Assembly: GCF_025359345.1 (NCBI RefSeq)
Contig: NZ_JANYGQ010000002.1
Span: 21,948 to 85,947 of the forward strand
DNA length: 64,000 nt
DNA from: Mucilaginibacter sp.
GTDB taxonomy: Bacteria; Bacteroidota; Bacteroidia; Sphingobacteriales; Sphingobacteriaceae
Direction: 5' to 3'
Shown here: positions 59,129 to 64,000 of the stretch, piece after piece
How positions within the stretch are numbered: the first letter of the stretch is position 1
Layout: the number at the start of each line of letters is the position of its first letter
The notes under the pieces: model-generated
Seen by the model: only the letters and a program-made list of their open reading frames with translations
The model's database searches: none
Told to the model about the DNA's origin: nothing
Program-made: the position numbers and the translations under genes

Positions 59129-59426
59129 GCCGTTTTTAGGAGGCACCAACAAGGCAGGCAACTCAAAAAAATGTCAATTGATTACATTTGTCGAAATTTG
59201 AAATATCTGATAATGAGCGTGTTTCATAGCGTTCCGGGTGTTCCGCGTGAGAAAATGGAACGCTTTGGCGGCATTTAACCTGTTGACTCTGCGGCGATTC
59301 ACAACCATAACTTATCCCAGGGCAACTTTTTTACGTCCAACGCGCTTTTACAATAAGTAAACATTCTTATTCCTAAATTTGATAACCCATACTATGGTCT
59401 ATCGTTCATGGTCTATGGACTAAAAA
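59129..59426. other. Gap between nrdA terminator and CWC gene
   Basis: Contains the second 66-bp repeat (59201-59266) and, just before the next start, ATGGTCTATCGTTCATGGTCTATGG, a family A-like array. No gene seen. Confidence 0.45.
59201..59266. repeat. 66-bp dispersed repeat, copy 2
   Basis: Same length and direction as 15104-15169, 60 of 66 identical. Here the inner stem AGCGTTCC (59228-59235) to GGAACGCT (59258-59265) is perfect over 8 bp, and two of the differences from copy 1 restore or keep pairing. Confidence 0.8.
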
Positions 59427-59642
59427 ATGATAAAGCACGAAATAATACATTGTGAGCGCTGCGGAACAGACATTGAATGTAAGGCAAACAGCTTTACCAA
59501 ATGCCAATGCGCCACAGTTCAGCTGAATTTAAACGAAGTACAATATATTGCTGAGAATTATGAAGGCTGTATGTGTGCGAAGTGTTTGATGGAACTACAG
59601 GAGGAATATGGGGCAATGCTGGTGGCAACTGTTAGCCCATAG
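59427..59642 (+). CDS. Cysteine-rich CWC family protein
   Basis: 71 residues with eight Cys: HCERCGTDIECKA, KCQCA and the ending GCMCAKCLMEL. This is the spacing of the small cysteine-rich CWC family (PF14375-like), probably binding one or two metal ions. Function unknown, cytoplasmic. Single gene, convergent with the VOC gene. Confidence 0.8.
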   Translation: MIKHEIIHCERCGTDIECKANSFTKCQCATVQLNLNEVQYIAENYEGCMCAKCLMELQEEYGAMLVATVSP

Positions 59643-59664
59643 CAACAAATCCGTTCGAATCATG

Positions 59665-60042
59665 TTACTCCACGCTGTTTACCTGGCTGCCTATTTCAAT
59701 CATTACTCCTTGAAAATGGAAGTAAAAACCAAAAGCCCTTCTTATTTTTTGTGGCTGTTGCTCAAGGGCTATTCCACCGTCTTTTAATTTGTCGAACAAA
59801 GCAATTACTTCAGCTTCATTATCAAGAAAAAAACCGATATGAAAAGCATCGGGATAATTGTGGTTGCCTCTTTCGTTAAGCCGCTGATTCATCAGCACCA
59901 AAACAAAGCCGTTCGTGCCGCTTAGCACAGACAAAGTATCGTTAGGTTTGCTGTCTTCACATTTAAAAGCGAAGTAAGTTTCAAAAAAGGTGCGGGCAGT
60001 GGGCACGTCCTGTACACTAAGGTTGAGATGATTTAAAGTCAT
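59665..60042 (-). CDS. VOC (glyoxalase/dioxygenase fold) family protein
   Basis: 125 residues, one pair of beta-alpha-beta-beta-beta motifs of the vicinal oxygen chelate fold. MTLNHLNLSVQDVPTARTFFETYFAFK is the typical first unit with the metal His near residue 5; GNHNYPDAFHIGFFLDNEAEV starts the second with its His; YFHFQGVMIEI supplies the last Glu. Substrate unknown: members include glyoxalases, dioxygenases and antibiotic-binding proteins. An 11-bp-arm palindrome lies 55 bases upstream. Confidence 0.88.
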   Translation of the reverse strand: MTLNHLNLSVQDVPTARTFFETYFAFKCEDSKPNDTLSVLSGTNGFVLVLMNQRLNERGNHNYPDAFHIGFFLDNEAEVIALFDKLKDGGIALEQQPQKIRRAFGFYFHFQGVMIEIGSQVNSVE

Positions 60043-60096
60043 AATTTATATTTAATAATTATGCTTTGGATACGGAGATTACCAAAATGTTACATT

Positions 60097-60122
60097 TATA
60101 AATGAATAATCATTCATTTATA
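60097..60122. promoter_or_regulatory. 11-bp-arm palindrome, candidate TetR-type operator
   Basis: TATAAATGAAT (60097-60107), spacer AATC, and its exact complement 60112-60122. The AATGAATnnnnATTCATT core resembles operators of TetR-family regulators. It lies 55 bases upstream of the VOC start. No regulator gene of that class is in the window. Confidence 0.5.
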
Positions 60123-60130
60123 TAAATAGC

Positions 60131-60168
60131 CTTTTACTTGATTGTGGCCAGCTATAGTCAAGTAAAAG
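60131..60168 (-). terminator. Hairpin downstream of the extended lipoprotein frame
   Basis: CTTTTACTTGA (60131-60141) and its exact complement 60158-60168 form an 11-bp stem. On the minus strand it begins 12 bases after the TGA at 60181-60183 but 189 bases after the TAG at 60358, so it marks the older gene end. Confidence 0.6.
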
Positions 60169-60180
60169 AGGGCTATCTTA

Positions 60181-60813
60181 TCAATAAGCCTTCCAGCCGC
60201 CGTTTGTTCTTTTATATTGAAAGACGCTTTCCCGGCCTGTTCCACACCAATCAAGGTTCTCCAGCCATTCCCTGATTACTAATATTTTTGTATTCGCATT
60301 ATATTGCGGATAAGATATACACATATAACCGAATCCATAACGTTTGTGCCAGGCACGCTACGTTTCGCTGTCCATCGTTGGTATGTAAATATTTTTAATT
60401 GTTTTAATCAATACGTCATCAGCAATAACATTTGTAGAATTAAATTTTTTGCTATCCCATTTTAACGTAGTGTCGTATAAAGCCGGTGGAATGTAACTTA
60501 TCGGAGGTGTATCGGTTTTTTTACCGCCACCATAAAGCTTTAGAATTTCAGCCTCTTTATTTTTGTAGATATGGCCAAAATTTCGACCTTTTAGAGGATA
60601 GACAAATACATGCCTTTTGGTAGGCAGGGTATCCAGCCGTGGCAGGTAATATTTATTCAGAAACTCATAAACTTCAGCAGAGTCAAGTGGCCTAAAATCA
60701 GCTTTCTTTTTTAATATTTCGAGGGTGTCGGTTAACGTACGGCCGTTTATGCGCACGGCCGGTCGGCAGGCAATAAGGAGCACCGCAACAACAATAAAAG
60801 CAAGCTTACGCAT
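60181..60813 (-). pseudogene. Lipoprotein gene with an in-frame TAG
   Basis: ATG 60813 opens a 151-codon frame (MRKLAFIVVAVLLIACRPAV; lipobox LLIAC, Cys16) that stops at TAG (60358-60360). In the same frame, 58 further sense codons follow until TGA at 60181-60183. They read as real protein: RAWHKRYGFGYMCISYPQ, then LENLDWCGTGRE and a GGWKAY ending, like the C-terminal part of small Bacteroidota lipoproteins (strand, CG/SG turn, GxWK end). A hairpin follows at the right distance. Either a recent nonsense mutation cut off the last quarter, or TAG is read through. The gene begins 23 bases after the GH3 stop, so it is in that operon. Function unknown. Confidence 0.8.
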
Positions 60814-60836
60814 ATTATGCTAAAGGTAGCAGAATT

Positions 60837-62996
60837 TTATTTCACCTCTATATTTTTCTCCGCCTTCACATCCGCCGACGAACTCCCCACCATCAATTGC
60901 ACCGGCTCCTTCTCCACAATAAAACCCTTTTTCGCTACATCCCAGTAAGCAAGCGCCGATGCAGGCAACTTTATGCTAACCGTTTGTACTTCCCTTGGAT
61001 TAAGTGTAACTCGCTTAAAGCCTTTCAATTCTTTAAGAGGCCGCTCAACTCTCGATTTAAGGTGCTTTACATAAAGCTGCACCACTTCATCACCAGCGCG
61101 TGTGCCAGTATTTTTTACGTCGATGCTAATGATTACTTCACCGTTTTTATCCAGTTTGTCTGTGCTTGTTTTGAGGTTGTTGTACTGGAACGTGGTATAG
61201 CTTAGTCCAAAACCCAAAGGGTACAACGGCGTATCTTTCATGTACATATACGTGCGGCCATGCCTGATGTTGTAATCCATCATCGGTGGCAGCTGGGCCA
61301 GTGTGTCGGGCCAGGTTTGTACCAGTTTGCCGCCGGGGTTTATGTCGCCAAACAGGGCATCGGCCAGTGCACTGCCTTGTTCCTGGCTGCAATGGGTTAT
61401 GTGGATTATGGCCGGGATATTTTGCTGTTCCCATTTGATGGCGTAGGGGAAATTACTTACTACTACCAAAATAATATGCGGATTGATCTTGTGTAGGTTT
61501 TTTACAAGGGCCTCCTGTGCACTGTCCAGGCTGATGCTTTGGCGGTCTACAGCCTCGCGGCCCTCGGTTGGGCCGTCAACTTTTTTCCAGCCCAGGTTAC
61601 CGGTGGGGTTATTACCTACGCAAACTATTACCGTTTCCGCAGTTTTTGCCATGGCCAATGCCAGGTTATCGTTGGTGGTGTGGCTTACTACGGTATTTGC
61701 GCCTACCTTATTTTTTATCCCCTCCAATATACTCACGCTATAGGCTGGCACGCCGCTGTACCAATCCTGCAATACCTCCGCCGACCGTGGCCCAACTACC
61801 GCAACCGACTTTAATTTGCTTTTATCAAGCGGCAGTAAATTATCCTGATTTTTTAACAGGACGATTGATTTTTGTGTAATAAGCCGCACAAAGTCCCTGT
61901 TTTTTTGCGACAGCCATGGCTCGGGGCCATTGCCAATGCTGCTGTAAGGCACCATTTCCGGCGGGTCAAGCTGCCCCAGTTTTGTCATTACCCTGAAAAC
62001 GCCGCGCAGGTTGGCATCGATGTCGGCCTCGGTAATTAATTTCTTTTGCAGGGCCTCCATAGTGCCGGGTTTATAGGTATCTAAAAACTGGTTGATGCCT
62101 GCTTTTATACAACCCGCAGCCGCTTCTGCAAGGGTGGGATAATAATGATGCGCGTTAACCAGCAACCGGTATGCGCCGCCATCGGTACAGATGATGCCGT
62201 TTTGACCCCATTGGTTTACGGTAATATCTTCCAACATCGGGCTCACGGTTTGAGGCACACCGTTTACCCGGTTGTACGATGCCATGTATGCACGCGAGCC
62301 GCCCAATTCCACACCCATGCGGAACGGTAAAGAATAATATTCCCTCAACAACCGCTCATCAAAGTCGGACGAACTGCTGTCGCGGCTGTTTTCGTTGCTG
62401 TTCGCCAGAAAGTGTTTCATGAGAGCGGCGGTAGTCCAGTATTTCGGGTCGTTGCCCTGCAGGCCTTTTATGTATGCTACTACCAGGGAGCCGTTAAAAA
62501 AAGCGTCCTCGCCGTAGCATTCTTCGGTACGGCCCCAGCGTGGGTCGCGGCCGATGTCGGCATTGGGAGCACGTATCACCAAGCCGCCCTTATGGTATTT
62601 ATCGCTTTGGAATAGGTAACGGGTTTCAAAAGCTTCGATAGCGCCGGCTTGTTGTAACAGTTCCGGGTCCCAGGTTTCAGCCATGCCTATTGATTGCGGA
62701 AAAATGGTGGTGGGCACCGGTGTTTTGCGGCCCCAGTTGCCTTCCAGTCCCATGGCTAAACCATGTAGCCCTTCCACATGGCCGGTGCCTTTAACGCCCA
62801 GCCGGGTAACGGTGGGGTTAGTGCTGAGGCAACTCACTTTTTCATCCAGCGTCATTAAGGATATCAGGTTCGTAATCCTGTCTTCGGTGGGTAGGGCAGG
62901 GTTTTGGAAAGGGTATTTATATTGGGCGACGGTAGCTTTTGTGGCCAACAAAAGGCACAAGCATATTATCAGTTTAATTCTTTTGTTGGTTTTCAT
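60837..62996 (-). CDS. Exported GH3 beta-glycosidase
   Basis: 719 residues. Signal peptide ends at ATVAQ. GH3 N-terminal barrel: RAPNADIGRDPRWGRTEECYGED (about 142-164), KHF (194-196) and the nucleophile Asp272 in IICTDGG. The alpha/beta sandwich has SIVLLKNQDNLLPLD and the C-terminal fibronectin-III-like domain has PLYPLGFGLSYTTF and ELKGFKRVTLNPREVQTV. Members hydrolyse beta-glucosides, xylosides or similar oligosaccharides; the plain BglX-like layout does not fix the sugar. Its position before a lipoprotein gene suggests periplasmic or surface action. Divergent from fabG. Confidence 0.9.
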   Translation of the reverse strand: MKTNKRIKLIICLCLLLATKATVAQYKYPFQNPALPTEDRITNLISLMTLDEKVSCLSTNPTVTRLGVKGTGHVEGLHGLAMGLEGNWGRKTPVPTTIFPQSIGMAETWDPELLQQAGAIEAFETRYLFQSDKYHKGGLVIRAPNADIGRDPRWGRTEECYGEDAFFNGSLVVAYIKGLQGNDPKYWTTAALMKHFLANSNENSRDSSSSDFDERLLREYYSLPFRMGVELGGSRAYMASYNRVNGVPQTVSPMLEDITVNQWGQNGIICTDGGAYRLLVNAHHYYPTLAEAAAGCIKAGINQFLDTYKPGTMEALQKKLITEADIDANLRGVFRVMTKLGQLDPPEMVPYSSIGNGPEPWLSQKNRDFVRLITQKSIVLLKNQDNLLPLDKSKLKSVAVVGPRSAEVLQDWYSGVPAYSVSILEGIKNKVGANTVVSHTTNDNLALAMAKTAETVIVCVGNNPTGNLGWKKVDGPTEGREAVDRQSISLDSAQEALVKNLHKINPHIILVVVSNFPYAIKWEQQNIPAIIHITHCSQEQGSALADALFGDINPGGKLVQTWPDTLAQLPPMMDYNIRHGRTYMYMKDTPLYPLGFGLSYTTFQYNNLKTSTDKLDKNGEVIISIDVKNTGTRAGDEVVQLYVKHLKSRVERPLKELKGFKRVTLNPREVQTVSIKLPASALAYWDVAKKGFIVEKEPVQLMVGSSSADVKAEKNIEVK

Positions 62997-63173
62997 TTTG
63001 CAGATAGAGGTTTTGTAAATAGGGGTGAACTGCAGCCTATTAGCGATTGAAAATTAGCATATCGCTGCTTTTAATACTAATAGCATATTATCATTTTTTA
63101 ACAATAATTGGTATTTAATTATCAATCGATGATGGTGTGTCGGTATTGCCCTTGGGGCCGGTGTTTTAATTAT

Positions 63174-63215
63174 CTTTCCGGACTTTACCGAGTCTCTCTA
63201 CTTTTCCAACTTTCG
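63174..63215. repeat. Degenerate family C array upstream of fabG
   Basis: CTTTCCGGACTTTACCGAGT then CTTTTCCAACTTTCGC: CGGACTTT-like units at 8-10 nt. Lies about 50 bases before the fabG ATG, inside its probable promoter region. Confidence 0.5.
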
Positions 63216-63262
63216 CACTAAATACCTATCTTCGCTCCCCGTAACTCATTTGCTAAAACTTC

Positions 63263-64000
63263 ATGAAATTATTAGAAGGAAAAACCGCACTTATCACAGG
63301 AGCATCCAAGGGGATAGGGCGTAAAATTGCCGAAAAGTTTGCCGAGCATGGCGCTAATGTGGCTTTCACTTATTTATCGTCTGTTGAAAAAGGACAGGCC
63401 CTTGAACAGGAACTGCAAAGCTTTGGTACCCAGGTAAAAGGCTACCAATCTGATGCTTCTAAATTTGATGAAGCAGAAAAACTTATAAACGATATAATCG
63501 CCGATTTCGGCACTTTGCATATAGTGGTTAACAACGCCGGCATCACCAAAGATGGCTTGCTGATGCGCATGACCGAAGCCCAGTGGGACGAAGTTTTAGA
63601 CGTTAATCTAAAATCAATTTTTAATGTTACCAAGGCGGCATCAAAAATTATGATGAAAGCCCGTAAGGGTGTGTTTATTAACATGAGCTCGGTTGTAGGC
63701 ATCCAGGGGAACGCGGGGCAGTCGAATTATGCCGCTTCAAAGGCGGGTATTATCGGTTTTTCCAAATCGGTTGCTAAAGAATTAGGTTCGCGTAACATCC
63801 GTACCAACGTGGTTGCCCCGGGCTTTATCCGTACCGAAATGACGGACGTTTTAGACCCTAAAGTGGTCGAAGGATGGGCGGCAGCTATCCCTTTAAAACG
63901 TGCCGGCGAGCCCGAAGATGTGGCTAATACCTGCGTTTTCCTGGCATCAGACCTGGCAGCATACATCACCGGGCAGGTAATTTCTGTCGATGGTGGGATG
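63263..64000 (+). CDS. fabG: 3-oxoacyl-ACP reductase FabG (cut by the window end)
   Basis: 246 residues visible from ATG 63263; the frame is open at the last base and should end within a few codons. NADP-binding ITGASKGIGR (12-21), NNAGIT, catalytic Ser in MSSVVG, Tyr-x-x-x-Lys as YAASK, then PGFIRTEMTD and the ending ITGQVISVDGGM. Reduces beta-ketoacyl-ACP in fatty-acid elongation, cytoplasmic. The ORF was checked by reading the sequence codon by codon. A TATCTTCG promoter-like element, one mismatch from TAnnTTTG, lies about 30 bases upstream of the start. Confidence 0.93.
   Translation, partial: MKLLEGKTALITGASKGIGRKIAEKFAEHGANVAFTYLSSVEKGQALEQELQSFGTQVKGYQSDASKFDEAEKLINDIIADFGTLHIVVNNAGITKDGLLMRMTEAQWDEVLDVNLKSIFNVTKAASKIMMKARKGVFINMSSVVGIQGNAGQSNYAASKAGIIGFSKSVAKELGSRNIRTNVVAPGFIRTEMTDVLDPKVVEGWAAAIPLKRAGEPEDVANTCVFLASDLAAYITGQVISVDGGM

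Overview
The window looks like a chromosomal segment of a Bacteroidota bacterium, most like the Sphingobacteriaceae (Mucilaginibacter/Pedobacter type). That placement is inferred from protein families and promoter style, not from a marker gene. Seen directly: exact TAnnTTTG promoter elements close to several starts, few Shine-Dalgarno sites, many outer-membrane barrels and lipobox proteins. Family knowledge adds a DUF5606 protein, an OMP_b-brl_3 type receptor, a Porin_10-like barrel and an HU-CCDC81/SPOR protein. No rRNA, tRNA, CRISPR array or prophage was seen.

Layout. 0-8.1 kb (minus strand) is one envelope cluster: large TPR protein, plug-less outer-membrane barrel, HU-CCDC81/SPOR protein, ExbB, ExbD and a TonB-like protein. 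8.4-15 kb holds a DUF922 metalloprotease-like protein, two stand-alone receiver domains enclosing two paralogous mini zinc ribbons, a BamA-like barrel, an alpha/beta hydrolase, an MmcQ/YjbR protein and a penicillinase-fold hydrolase. 15.5-20.4 kb carries two tandem MacB/FtsX-type permeases. 20.5-23 kb is a PspA locus with a lipoprotein and a winged-helix-like protein. 23.4-24.8 kb has a two-gene nucleotidyltransferase module and a secreted S51 peptidase. 25.5-29.5 kb is lpxK, purine nucleoside phosphorylase and a porin with overlapping ends. 29.6-41 kb is mostly housekeeping: cyclophilin, DUF5606, CDF transporter, LpxO-like hydroxylase, rlmH, MutS-like ATPase, FkbM methyltransferase, sucD and a dicarboxylate symporter. 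41.1-45 kb encodes a three-subunit FAD/Fe-S/cytochrome c dehydrogenase, followed by two paralogous lipoproteins. 47.4-59.6 kb has a phosphatase, leuS, a TonB-dependent receptor, a GNAT protein, msrB, nrdB-nrdA and a CWC protein. 59.7-64 kb has a VOC protein, a lipoprotein gene broken by an in-frame TAG, a GH3 glycosidase and the start of fabG.

The most unusual signal is in the repeats. At least six families of degenerate arrays with a 7-nt period (8-9 nt in two families) sit at gene borders, and many supply or touch the stop codon. Similar sequence has entered coding regions three times: in lpxK, in leuS and in the signal-peptide region of the gene at 29.6-30.9 kb. Some arrays form long inverted repeats between genes. 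Two MITE-like elements with the same 134-bp core and 21-28 bp terminal inverted repeats are present, along with shorter degenerate relatives and a separate 66-bp dispersed repeat. The second highlight is the lipoprotein gene at 60181-60813: an in-frame amber codon is followed by 58 well-formed codons, a TGA and a hairpin at the expected place.
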